Source: Caldilineales bacterium (GTDB lineage: Bacteria > Chloroflexota > Anaerolineae > J102). Taken from it: a stretch of DNA of 33,870 nucleotides. The translations under genes were made by a program, and so were the position numbers. Shown one piece after another: positions 1 through 8,299 of this stretch; position 1 is the stretch's first letter; every line of letters begins with the position of its first letter. The stretch is from positions 1 through 33,870 of the forward strand of contig JAOADB010000008.1 in NCBI GenBank assembly GCA_026417535.1. Reading direction: 5' to 3'. Under the pieces are notes generated by a model. That model saw nothing but the letters and a program-made list of their open reading frames with translations, was not told the origin of the DNA and did no database searches.

Positions 1-1
1 G

Positions 2-700
2 TATGTGCCGAATGCCGACGGTTGGTGGACGGCGGCGACGACGTTCTTTAATCCCGGCGCCAATCCCAACACATCGAACATTGTGGATATGACGATTGAT
101 GGCGATGTGTGGTTGTTGCGCAACACCGGCGCGCTGGTGCAATGGCTGCGCGATAACCTCGACTTCTTCGATTTCTCCAAGCACATCGAGGACTACGCCA
201 AGCAGGTGCCCGACAGCGGTGGTATCTACTTCGTGCCCGCTTTCTCCGGCCTCTTCGCCCCCTACTGGCAGTCCTCGGCCCGCGGCGTCATCGTCGGCCT
301 GACCCGTTACATCAACAAGTACCACATCTGCCGGGCCGCGCTGGAGGCCACCGCCTATCAGACCCGCGAGGTGCTGGACGCCATGGAGAAGGACTCCGGC
401 GTCAAGCTGACGGCCCTCAAGGTGGACGGCGGCATGGTCTACAACGACACGCTCATGCAGTTCCAGGCCGACATCCTCAACGTGCCGGTGGTGCGGCCCA
501 AGGTCGCCGAGACCACGGCGTTGGGCGCGGCCTACGCGGCGGGCCTGGCGGTCGGTTACTGGAGCAACCTGGAGGACCTGCGCCAGAACTGGCAGGTGGA
601 CAAGGTCTACGAGCCGAAGATGGACGAGGCGACCCGCGCCCGCCTGTACAAGGGCTGGCTGAAGGCCGTGCAGCGCTCGATGAACTGGCTGGACGAATAA
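2..700 (+). CDS. glpK: Glycerol kinase, C-terminal part (5' end outside window)
   Basis: Open frame from base 2; motifs [49 protein letters not shown] and [49 protein letters not shown] are typical of the FGGY/glycerol kinase C-terminus. Confidence 0.96.
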   Translation, partial: YVPNADGWWTAATTFFNPGANPNTSNIVDMTIDGDVWLLRNTGALVQWLRDNLDFFDFSKHIEDYAKQVPDSGGIYFVPAFSGLFAPYWQSSARGVIVGLTRYINKYHICRAALEATAYQTREVLDAMEKDSGVKLTALKVDGGMVYNDTLMQFQADILNVPVVRPKVAETTALGAAYAAGLAVGYWSNLEDLRQNWQVDKVYEPKMDEATRARLYKGWLKAVQRSMNWLDE

Positions 701-764
701 GCCCTTGCCTTCTCACCGGGGATCGGCGTCGGCCGACGCCGATCCCCATCTTTCCAGTCGAACC

Positions 765-1931
765 ATGGCAACCCAATTCCATGTCGTCGTTATCGGCGGT
801 GGTTCCACCGGCGCCGCCCTGGTTCACGACCTGACCCTTCGGGGTCTGAAAGTCACGCTGGTGGAACGGGGGGAGCTGACATCGGGGACGGCAGGTCGGC
901 ATCACGGTCTCCTCCACAGCGGCGGCCGCTACGCGGTGAACGACCAGGAGTCGGCCATCGAGTGCATTGAGGAAAATCAAATCCTGCGCAAGATCGCGCC
1001 CGGTTCGTTCGAAGAAAACGACGGCCTTTTCGTGGCCATCACCGATGAGGATGTGGCCTATCTCGACAAGTTTCTGGCCGGCTGTGAGGCTTGCCACATC
1101 CCCACGCGGGTGCTGACGGCCGAACAGGTCAAACGGCTGGAGCCGCACATCAACCCCCAGGTCAAACTGGGCGTGCAGGTGCCCGATGCGACGATGGACT
1201 GCTGGCGGCTGCCCATGCGCTTCTTCGCCACGGCCAAACGCAACGGCGCCGACATCCGGCCCTACACCGAGGTCATCGGCATGTTGCGCACGGCGGGCAT
1301 CGTCACCGGCGTGCGTGTTCGCTCCCATGTGACGGGCAAGGAATACGACATCAAGGCCGATATCGTGGTCAACGCCACCGGCGCTTGGGCCGAAAAGGTG
1401 AGCGAGATGGCCGGGGCGCGGGTGCCGGTCAAGCCGACGCCGGGTGTGATGGTGGCCGTGCGAGGGCGCTGGTGCAACATGGTCATCAATCGGCTGAACA
1501 AGCCCTCGGACGGCGATATCATCGTCCCCCAGCGCGGGCTGTCGGTGATCGGCACGACCTCGTGGACGGTCGAGGACCCCGACCGGTTGGGCCTGCCCGA
1601 GGACCACGTGCGGCTCATGTTCGAGAAAGGCGGCGAGCTGATCCCGGCGGTGCGCCATGCCCCCATGCGGGCGGCCTGGTCGGCGGCCCGGCCGCTCATC
1701 GCCGAAGGCGGCGCCCAGGAAGGCCGCGCCCTGCCCCGCACCTTCAAATGCTTCGACCACAAGGTGCGCGACGTCGTCGAGGGCCTGGTGACCATCTCCG
1801 GCGGCAAAGGCACGACCATGCGCGCCATGGCCGAGGCCACGGCCAACGTCGTCTGCGATAAATTGGGGATTGATGCCCCTTGTCGAACGAAAGAAGTCGT
1901 TTTGTTGCCTTATTGGGCTTATTATCAGTAA
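765..1931 (+). CDS. glpA: GlpA-type FAD-dependent glycerol-3-phosphate dehydrogenase, short form without C-terminal BFD-like [2Fe-2S] domain
   Basis: N-terminal HVVVIGGGSTGAALVHDLTLRGLKVTLVERGELTSGTAGRHHGLLHSGGRYAVNDQESAIECIEEN is GlpA-like; ISGGKGTTMRAMAEATANVVCDKLG near the C-terminus. ATG at 765 preferred over 705. Ends at about 388 aa in a repeat tract. Confidence 0.9.
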   Translation: MATQFHVVVIGGGSTGAALVHDLTLRGLKVTLVERGELTSGTAGRHHGLLHSGGRYAVNDQESAIECIEENQILRKIAPGSFEENDGLFVAITDEDVAYLDKFLAGCEACHIPTRVLTAEQVKRLEPHINPQVKLGVQVPDATMDCWRLPMRFFATAKRNGADIRPYTEVIGMLRTAGIVTGVRVRSHVTGKEYDIKADIVVNATGAWAEKVSEMAGARVPVKPTPGVMVAVRGRWCNMVINRLNKPSDGDIIVPQRGLSVIGTTSWTVEDPDRLGLPEDHVRLMFEKGGELIPAVRHAPMRAAWSAARPLIAEGGAQEGRALPRTFKCFDHKVRDVVEGLVTISGGKGTTMRAMAEATANVVCDKLGIDAPCRTKEVVLLPYWAYYQ

Positions 1932-2000
1932 CTGGTAACTGGTTACTAGTTACTGGTTACTAGTGATTGAGAAGCGTTACCAGTTACTAGTCACTGATCA
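1926..2000. repeat. TTACTGG/AGTAACTGGT degenerate repeat array
   Basis: cagtaactggtaactggttactagttactggttactagtg...ttaccagttactagtcactgatcac; same family at 11218, 13513, 15488 and 15685. Confidence 0.85.
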
Positions 2001-2007
2001 CCAATCT

Positions 2008-2751
2008 ATGACCAATAACGGATTCTTCGGCCCCAAAAAGACGATTACGCTCAAAGTTTTGCGTTATAAACCGGGTGCGATCGATCCCCCGCGTTATGAT
2101 ACGTTTCGGGTCGAGGCCAATGCCGTGACGACGGTGTTGGATGCCCTGGAGGAAATCAAGGCAACCCAGGACAGCTCCCTGCTCTATCGGCATTCGTGCC
2201 ATCCCGCCTCGTGCGGGACGTGCGGGATGCGCGTCAACGGTCGCGAGCAATTGGGGTGTGTGGCGCGGCTACTCGAGCAGGGCAGCGATGTGGTGGTGGT
2301 CGAACCGTTGGCCTCGGCGCCGCTCATCGCCGACCTCGTCGTGGACATGACGCCGTTTGCCGAGCGTTTTGCCCCGGCGGGCATGCGCCTGGTGCGGGAG
2401 AGCGAGTTCAATCCCGAGGCCGAGACGCCGGTGGGGGTGGAGACGTTCACCCGTTACGAGGACTGCATCGAATGTAACATCTGCCTGTCGGCCTGCCCGG
2501 TGGCCAATACGAATCCGGCGTTCATCGGCCCGGCCGGTCTGGCCGCGGCCTATCGGGCGCTCGTGACCGGCGAACGTAGCCCGGCCGAGGTCTTTGCCTA
2601 TGTGGACCACGACGACGGCGTATGGCGCTGCCATAGCGCCATGGAGTGCAGCGCCGTGTGCCCCAGCAACGTGGATCCGGGACATAAAATCATGGCGCTG
2701 CGTCGTGAGCTGGTCACGTATAAGGTCAAGCGTTTCTTCAAGCGAGGGTAA
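2008..2751 (+). CDS. Succinate dehydrogenase/fumarate reductase-type iron-sulfur subunit
   Basis: CHPASCGTCGMRVNGREQLGC ([2Fe-2S]), CIECNICLSACP ([4Fe-4S]), CHSAMECSAVCPSNVDPGHKI (third cluster) and GPAGLAAAYR, all SdhB/FrdB signatures. ATG 2008 preferred over the ORF-track start at 1963, which lies in repeat sequence. Confidence 0.92.
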   Translation: MTNNGFFGPKKTITLKVLRYKPGAIDPPRYDTFRVEANAVTTVLDALEEIKATQDSSLLYRHSCHPASCGTCGMRVNGREQLGCVARLLEQGSDVVVVEPLASAPLIADLVVDMTPFAERFAPAGMRLVRESEFNPEAETPVGVETFTRYEDCIECNICLSACPVANTNPAFIGPAGLAAAYRALVTGERSPAEVFAYVDHDDGVWRCHSAMECSAVCPSNVDPGHKIMALRRELVTYKVKRFFKRG

Positions 2752-2759
2752 GAGACATC

Positions 2760-3158
2760 ATGGCCGTCCCCATTCAGCACAAATCGCCTGCCGCCCGCGC
2801 CGTTCAGGCGTGGTTCAATCCCCTCAAGCGCTCGGCCGGTTTTCTGGCCTTCGTGCTGATGCGCATCACCGGCATCGGTTTGGTGGTGTATCTGCTCATC
2901 CACATGGTGGTGATCGGCAACCTGTTGCGCGGACCGGCCGGTTGGGATAGCCTCATCCAAACGATGAAATCGCCGTGGGTGCTGGCGCTGGATGTCGTCC
3001 TCATCGCCGGCATCCTGATCCACATGCTCAACGGCCTGCGCGTGACGATCATCGGGCTGGGTTTTGGCACCCAATCCCACAAAGGCATTTTTTGGACGCT
3101 GATGGCGGTGGCGGTGCTTTTGCTGGCCTATAGCGCCTGGCTGGTGTTCACGAAATGA
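2760..3158 (+). CDS. SdhC-like cytochrome b membrane anchor
   Basis: FLAFVLMRITGIGLVVYLLIHM and ILIHMLNGLRVTIIGLG; three predicted TM helices; directly downstream of the SdhB-like gene. Confidence 0.82.
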   Translation: MAVPIQHKSPAARAVQAWFNPLKRSAGFLAFVLMRITGIGLVVYLLIHMVVIGNLLRGPAGWDSLIQTMKSPWVLALDVVLIAGILIHMLNGLRVTIIGLGFGTQSHKGIFWTLMAVAVLLLAYSAWLVFTK

Positions 3159-3535
3159 GGTGGGTTATGCGCAGCATCGAGGAAAAGCGCCGTTCGGGTA
3201 TCTGGATCTGGCAGGCCGTGACCGGCGTTCTGCTGGTGATCCTGCTTTCGCTCCATATGATCGTCCACCATTTCGTCGTGGAGGGCGGTCTGCGCACCTA
3301 TGAGCAGGTGCTGGCCTACATCGGCAACCCGCTGGTGGTCGTCATCGAGATCGTTTTTCTGATCGTGGTGACCTTCCATGCCATGCTGGGCGTGCGGGCC
3401 ATCCTCTTCGACCTGCCGCTCACCGAACGGCAGAAGACCCTGGTCACGCGGGCCTTGACCGCCGTCGGCCTGGTGGTGGGGGCATGGGGGATCTTCCTGG
3501 CCCTATGGCTGTTCCGCATGGCGCGGATGGCCTGA
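3155..3535 (+). CDS. SdhD-like second membrane anchor
   Basis: ATGA overlap with the preceding gene; WIWQAVTGVLLVILLSLHMIVHHFV...TFHAMLGVRAILFD; three TM helices with conserved-looking His. Confidence 0.78.
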   Translation: MRWVMRSIEEKRRSGIWIWQAVTGVLLVILLSLHMIVHHFVVEGGLRTYEQVLAYIGNPLVVVIEIVFLIVVTFHAMLGVRAILFDLPLTERQKTLVTRALTAVGLVVGAWGIFLALWLFRMARMA

Positions 3536-4119
3536 ATACGGTCGGCGGGCTTGCTTCCCTCGACCCCTGGGAGGCGGCCTGGGCGCCCTATGACGAGGCG
3601 ACTTACCGGGCCGTGCTGGCCGCGGTCGGCCCGGAGGATGTGGTGCTGGAGATCGGGGCCGGGGACTTGCGGCTGGCGCGGCGTCTGGCGGCCGTGGCCC
3701 GCCGCGTCATCGCCTGGGAGCTACGACCCGACATCCTGGCCCTGGCCCCGGCACCCCTGCCGACCAATCTCGAGGTGGTCTGCACCGATGCCCGTCTGGC
3801 GCCTGTGCCGGCCGGCGTCACTGTGGCCGTGCTGCTGATGCGCCACTGTCGGCACTACGGCCACTATGTGGCCCGCTTGCGAGAGGCCGGTTGTCGCCGG
3901 CTGATCACGAATGCCCGCTGGCGGATGGATGTCGAGGTGATTGATCTGGCGCCGGCCCTGCCCTTCGCAGCGCTGCGGACGGGTTGGTATGCCTGCCGGC
4001 GCTGCGGCGCCGTCGGCTTTGTCGGCGCCAATCCCGACGAGGTCACGGCCGAAACGCTGGCCGTGGTGCAGGATGTGGAGGGTTGTCCGCACTGTGCGGA
4101 GTTTTTACCGATTTTTTGA
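3484..4119 (+). CDS. SAM-dependent methyltransferase-like protein with C-terminal zinc ribbon
   Basis: VVLEIGAGDLRLARRLAAVARRVIAWELRP (SAM motif I) and C-terminal YACRRCGAVGF...GCPHCAEF. Overlaps the SdhD-like gene; exact start uncertain. Confidence 0.65.
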   Translation: MGDLPGPMAVPHGADGLNTVGGLASLDPWEAAWAPYDEATYRAVLAAVGPEDVVLEIGAGDLRLARRLAAVARRVIAWELRPDILALAPAPLPTNLEVVCTDARLAPVPAGVTVAVLLMRHCRHYGHYVARLREAGCRRLITNARWRMDVEVIDLAPALPFAALRTGWYACRRCGAVGFVGANPDEVTAETLAVVQDVEGCPHCAEFLPIF

Positions 4120-4139
4120 GAGCGTTCGGAAACGCTCTC
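4118..4139. other. Perfect 9-bp-stem inverted repeat after the methyltransferase stop
   Basis: GAGAGCGTT CGGA AACGCTCTC; no downstream T-tract on either strand. Confidence 0.6.
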
Positions 4140-4264
4140 ACTCGTCTACAAGCGAGAACTGTTGGGTGTCAATGTGCCGGAAAAGCGGAGTTTTTGCAGC
4201 ATAACTGCTCGCAGTTGTGCTATATTGAATGTTTGCAAGATGTGATCTTTGAAAATGCAATCGG

Positions 4265-4579
4265 TCATGAGTCGGGCAAATCGAGAGCCACGCGCAGGGC
4301 CTGTTCGACTTCGGCCAGTTTTCGCGGCGAAAGGACGGCCACGCAGTCGGTCAGCAGCGATTTGGGCAGGCTGGTCAGGGCATCGAGGTGGATACAGCCC
4401 CACGTCGCGCCCGTTTCGGCCCGTAGTTCGACCTGAGTACTCAAGCCGATGCCGGTCTCCAGGATCGGCGCACAGATGACGGTGGCATGGGCCGAATCGC
4501 ACAGTGCCTGCCGGCTGAGCACGACGAACAACGTCGTCCGGCCGTTGTGCTCGACACGATAAATCTCTCCCCGTTTCAC
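4265..4579 (-). CDS. PemK/MazF-family toxin
   Basis: MKRGEIYRVEHNGRTTLFVVLSRQALCDSAHATVICAPILETGIGLSTQVEL...LTSLPKSLL; ATGA overlap with upstream antitoxin. Confidence 0.82.
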   Translation of the reverse strand: MKRGEIYRVEHNGRTTLFVVLSRQALCDSAHATVICAPILETGIGLSTQVELRAETGATWGCIHLDALTSLPKSLLTDCVAVLSPRKLAEVEQALRVALDLPDS

Positions 4580-4809
4580 GTCCCCTCCCTTCGGCCCAGG
4601 GCGGCCATGACGCTACGATTGAGGGCTTCGGCATGAGCGGCGATGCGCATGAGGTCGGCGGCGTGTTGCTCGGCCCGTTCGAGTTGGTGCAAGTAGGCAC
4701 GCAGGGCCATCTCGATGAATTCCGAACGGTTCTGGCCGGCCTGCTCGGCCCGAGCATCCACGGTCATCAACAGGTCATCGGAAAGGGTGATGGAGGTTTT
4801 GATTTTCAT
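4576..4809 (-). CDS. Ribbon-helix-helix (CopG-like) antitoxin
   Basis: MKIKTSITLSDDLLMTVDARAEQAGQNRSEFIEMALRAYL; RHH signature; start at 4809 rather than the 139-aa track ORF. Confidence 0.82.
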   Translation of the reverse strand: MKIKTSITLSDDLLMTVDARAEQAGQNRSEFIEMALRAYLHQLERAEQHAADLMRIAAHAEALNRSVMAALGRREGT

Positions 4810-5038
4810 GCGAGTTCTCCGGATGGGGCTTCCGTGATCGAAGGAAGGGCGAATGACGGAGGACGAAGGGGTTGTCTTCTCGTTCGTCTTCCGTCCCGAA
4901 TGGGGACCGATGACCGACGAGGGACGGAGCCTTTCCGTCCGTCGTCTTTCGTCTTGGCAACGAGCCGAAGCCGAGACGTAGGACGACCCTGCCACATGGT
5001 AATATCCCTCTTCATCATGGTCAACTCAGGAGGTCAAC

Positions 5039-5563
5039 ATGCAACTTGTCGGCAAACGCATTGCCTTTTTGGTGGGTCCGGAGTTCGAGGACCTGGAATT
5101 CTGGGCCGTCTATATGCGCCTGATCGAGGAAGGCGCCGAGGTGACGGTCGTCGGGCTGAAGGCTGGCGAGGTGTATCGCAGCAAGAGTGGCGGCCTGACG
5201 GCAACGGCCGAGGTGGCCGCAGCCGATGTCGGCCCCGATGCGTTCGATGCCGTTGTCATCCCCGGCGGGTGGGCGCCCGACAAGCTCCGTCGTTACGAGG
5301 CCGTCACGGCCCTGGTCAGGGGCATCTACGAACAGGGCAAAATCGTGGGCATGATCTGCCATGCCGGTCTGGTGGGCATCTCGGCCCGCATCGTCGCCGG
5401 GCATCGCGCCACCGGGTCGCTGGGCATCAAGGACGACCTCATCAACGCCGGGGCCACGTGGGTGGACGAACCGGCCTTTCGCGACGGCAACATCGTCTGG
5501 GGCCGCGTGGTGCCCGACATCCCCGCCTTCAATCGTGAACTGGTGAAGGCGCTGACCGCGTGA
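5039..5563 (+). CDS. DJ-1/PfpI family protein
   Basis: KRIAFLVGPEFEDLEFW, AVVIPGGWAPDKLR, GMICHAGLVGISA (nucleophile-elbow Cys), SLGIKDDLINAGATWVDE; RBS-like aggaggtcaac upstream. Confidence 0.9.
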   Translation: MQLVGKRIAFLVGPEFEDLEFWAVYMRLIEEGAEVTVVGLKAGEVYRSKSGGLTATAEVAAADVGPDAFDAVVIPGGWAPDKLRRYEAVTALVRGIYEQGKIVGMICHAGLVGISARIVAGHRATGSLGIKDDLINAGATWVDEPAFRDGNIVWGRVVPDIPAFNRELVKALTA

Positions 5564-5733
5564 GCGCGGGCGCGCACAAAGGCGACGGCGTGCAAGCGCC
5601 GCTCCGGCATTCGTTCCGGCCGTGCCGTCTCGCCATATGGCCTTGCGCCTGCTACAATAGGGGTATCGTCATCTCGCCAATGGCAGCATCGGCTGTACAG
5701 TTGCTTTAGTTGCTTTTGCTCCTTTGCCCACCT

Positions 5734-6252
5734 ATGGGACTTCTCGATCTCCCTCCCATCGCCGCGATGCGGCGCAATCATGCCATCGAGCATGCCACCA
5801 TCCATATCCTCAGCCGGATGCGGCCTGATACGAGCATGGCCGGCCGTGCCAACAGCCGCGGTTTCGTCATCTACGGCGACCTGAGCACCGAGCTCGTCAC
5901 CCAGGCCGTGCACGAGGCCATCCGCCGCATCCACAACGGCGAAGCCCATCTCGCCCTCCATCCCAACTGCGGCACGAACATGGTCACGACGGCCGTCTTG
6001 ACCACGCTGACGGTGTTGCTGGCGAGCATGGGCCGCCGTCGCCACTGGCTGGAGCGCATCCCCACGGCGCTGACGGCGGCCGTCGGTGCCGTGTTGGCGG
6101 CGCAGTTCCTGGGCACGGCCCTGCAACAGCAGGTGACGACGTGCGCCCGGCTGGAGACGGTGGATGTGGTCGAGGTGCGCCGCCACCAATTCGGCCGTCG
6201 CGTGCTCCATTGGGTCGGGCTGCGGCATCGGCCTGCGCCTCCGGCGGCATGA
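5734..6252 (+). CDS. DUF6391-like membrane protein
   Basis: MRRNHAIEHATIHIL (HxxEH) and LHPNCGTNMVTTAVLT plus hydrophobic helices; ATGA overlap with holA. Confidence 0.65.
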   Translation: MGLLDLPPIAAMRRNHAIEHATIHILSRMRPDTSMAGRANSRGFVIYGDLSTELVTQAVHEAIRRIHNGEAHLALHPNCGTNMVTTAVLTTLTVLLASMGRRRHWLERIPTALTAAVGAVLAAQFLGTALQQQVTTCARLETVDVVEVRRHQFGRRVLHWVGLRHRPAPPAA

Positions 6253-7226
6253 TCCACGTCTTCCACGGCGATTCGGAATTCGAGAAGAGCGAGGCCATCG
6301 CCGCCCTGCGCTGCGGCATCGGTGACGACCCTTCCCTGTGGGACCTGAACTGCACCGTGCTGGACGGGCGGACGGTGACGCTAACTGCCCTGCAGCACCA
6401 TTGCGATACCCCGCCTTTCCTGGGCGAATATCGCCTGGTCATCGTCAACGAGCTACCCGGCAAGGACGACGGCAGCGCCGAAACGGGCTGGCTGCAGGAG
6501 CTCAGCGCCTATCTGCCGCACGTACCGGAGACGACCCATCTCGTGCTCAACGTGGGTAAAGCGTTGCCTCCCCGGCACCGACTGCTGACGGCGGTGGCGG
6601 CGCTGGGGCCAAAGGGTGATGTCCGGCTCTTCGCCCTGCCCGCGCTCAAGGGCGGCGAGCTGGCGCATTGGGTCGAACGCCGCGCCCAACGGAAAGGCGC
6701 CCGTTTGGGGCCGGGAGTGGCCGACGATCTGGCCACCTTCATCGGGCCTGACCTGCGCCGGATGGACAACGAGCTCGAGAAGCTGGCGCTCTATGCCGGC
6801 GGCCGCGCCGTCACCCGTGAGGATGTGCGCAAACTGGTACCCTACGCCCAGGAGGCCAGTATTTTCGCCATGGTGGATGCCCTGGCCCTGCGACAGACGG
6901 CCCAGGCGCTGCGCCTGTTGACCCAGCTACATAACGAGGGCGCTCATCCTCTTTATCTGCTGACCATGATCGTGCGCCAATATCGCATCCTGCTGCAGGT
7001 GAAGGAGCTGATGGGCCAGGGCCTGGATCAGGAAGCCATTGCCGCCCGGCTGGGTTTGCACCCTTTCCCGACGGGCAAGGCCATGGCGCAGGCGCAGCGT
7101 TACCGTTTCGAGCAGCTGGTCAACATCTACGACCGGCTGCTGGCCACGGATGTCGCCATCAAAACCGGGCAGATGGAAGCACTGTTGGCGCTCAACGTCC
7201 TGGTCGTCGAGTTGGCGCGGCTTTGA
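6249..7226 (+). CDS. holA: DNA polymerase III subunit delta
   Basis: MIHVFHGDSEFEKSEAIAAL...LPALKGGELAHWVERRAQRKG...LRRMDNELEKLALYAGGR.VTREDVRKLVPYAQEASIFAMVDALALR...LYLLTMIVRQYRILLQVKEL. Confidence 0.92.
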   Translation: MIHVFHGDSEFEKSEAIAALRCGIGDDPSLWDLNCTVLDGRTVTLTALQHHCDTPPFLGEYRLVIVNELPGKDDGSAETGWLQELSAYLPHVPETTHLVLNVGKALPPRHRLLTAVAALGPKGDVRLFALPALKGGELAHWVERRAQRKGARLGPGVADDLATFIGPDLRRMDNELEKLALYAGGRAVTREDVRKLVPYAQEASIFAMVDALALRQTAQALRLLTQLHNEGAHPLYLLTMIVRQYRILLQVKELMGQGLDQEAIAARLGLHPFPTGKAMAQAQRYRFEQLVNIYDRLLATDVAIKTGQMEALLALNVLVVELARL

Positions 7227-7414
7227 ACAGGCGTTATCGCCGCTGCTTTTACGAATTACGCAGATTGGGCCTTGAATAAGACGAAAGACGAACGACGAAG
7301 GACGAAAGCGTAGATTTCACAAATTTTGTGAATTATACAGATCTTGCCTGATAATTCACTTCTTGTAATCTGTGATTCATCCACCGTCCATCGTCCTATG
7401 ACGAGCAAGCCAGC

Positions 7415-8251
7415 GTGATCGGCCCGTTTTCGTTCTATTCCCCACCCTCGCGCTATGCGCGTGTGTCCGACGTGCGCATCCACTATCGGGTGCTGGGCGC
7501 AGGTGAACCCCTTGTCATGTTGCACGGCCTGGGATCGGCCGGCAGCGATTGGTTCCCGGTGACGCCGGGGCTGGCGCCTTACTACCGACTCGTCCTGGTG
7601 GATCTGCGTGGCCACGGGCAGAGCAGTTTGGCGCGCGACTACAGCATCGCCGCCATGGCGCGCGATGTGAAAGCCGTGCTCGACGCCGAAGGCATCGGCC
7701 AAACCCATGTCCTGGGGCTTTCGTTGGGCGGATGTGTGGCCTTGCAGCTGGCCATCGCAGCGCCTGCCCGGGTGATGGGGCTGGTGTTGGTCAATACCTT
7801 TGCCCGTCTGCGGCACGAGGGCATGTGGCGGCGGCGGCTGGCGCGGGTGCGCTATGCCGCCCTGGGCAGCATGGATGACCTGGCCCGGCTGGTGGCAGGG
7901 AGTCTTTTCGGGGACCCGGCGGCGCAGGCCCTCGCCTTCGACCGGTTACGGCGCAATGACCTGGGCGCCATCCGCCGTTGTATGATGGCCGTGGCCCGTT
8001 TCGATGTGCGGCGGCAGCTGTCCCAAATCACGGCGCCGACTCTGGTGCTCATCGGCGACCGCGACCGCACCGTACCACGCCGTTGCGCCGACGAACTCGC
8101 GGCTGGCATCCCTCATGCCCGGCTCCAGGTGATCGCCGACGCCGGACACGCGCTGCCCCACGAGCAACCGGAGGCATTCACGCGGGCCGTGCTCGCTTTT
8201 CTGGCCGCAACGTCAGAAACCCGGCAGGCCACGGTTGAGCCTGCCGGGTGA
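7415..8251 (+). CDS. Alpha/beta hydrolase
   Basis: VMLHGLGSAGSDW, VLVDLRGHGQSS, HVLGLSLGGCVALQLA (GxSxG), LVLIGDRDRTVP, DAGHALPHEQPEAF. Confidence 0.93.
   Translation: MIGPFSFYSPPSRYARVSDVRIHYRVLGAGEPLVMLHGLGSAGSDWFPVTPGLAPYYRLVLVDLRGHGQSSLARDYSIAAMARDVKAVLDAEGIGQTHVLGLSLGGCVALQLAIAAPARVMGLVLVNTFARLRHEGMWRRRLARVRYAALGSMDDLARLVAGSLFGDPAAQALAFDRLRRNDLGAIRRCMMAVARFDVRRQLSQITAPTLVLIGDRDRTVPRRCADELAAGIPHARLQVIADAGHALPHEQPEAFTRAVLAFLAATSETRQATVEPAG
8219..8249. other. Perfect 11-bp inverted repeat overlapping the hydrolase stop
   Basis: ACCCGGCAGGC CACGGTTGA GCCTGCCGGGT. Confidence 0.7.
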
Positions 8252-8299
8252 AGCTGCGGGCAGCCTGCCGACGGGATCCCGAACCGTCGGCCCGGCGAG

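Noticed and set aside
477-1760. 427-aa minus-strand ORF antisense to glpK/glpA
   Set aside because: Shadow ORF from GC-rich codon usage; low-complexity His/Arg/Pro-rich product, while the plus strand encodes clear GlpK/GlpA.
4633-5538. 301-aa plus-strand ORF spanning the TA antitoxin and PfpI genes
   Set aside because: Out of frame with both real genes and crosses intergenic repeats; product is Arg/Gly-rich without motifs.
8219-8249. Intrinsic terminator at the hydrolase stop
   Set aside because: Strong 11-bp stem but no T-tract follows on either strand, so it is listed only as an inverted repeat.
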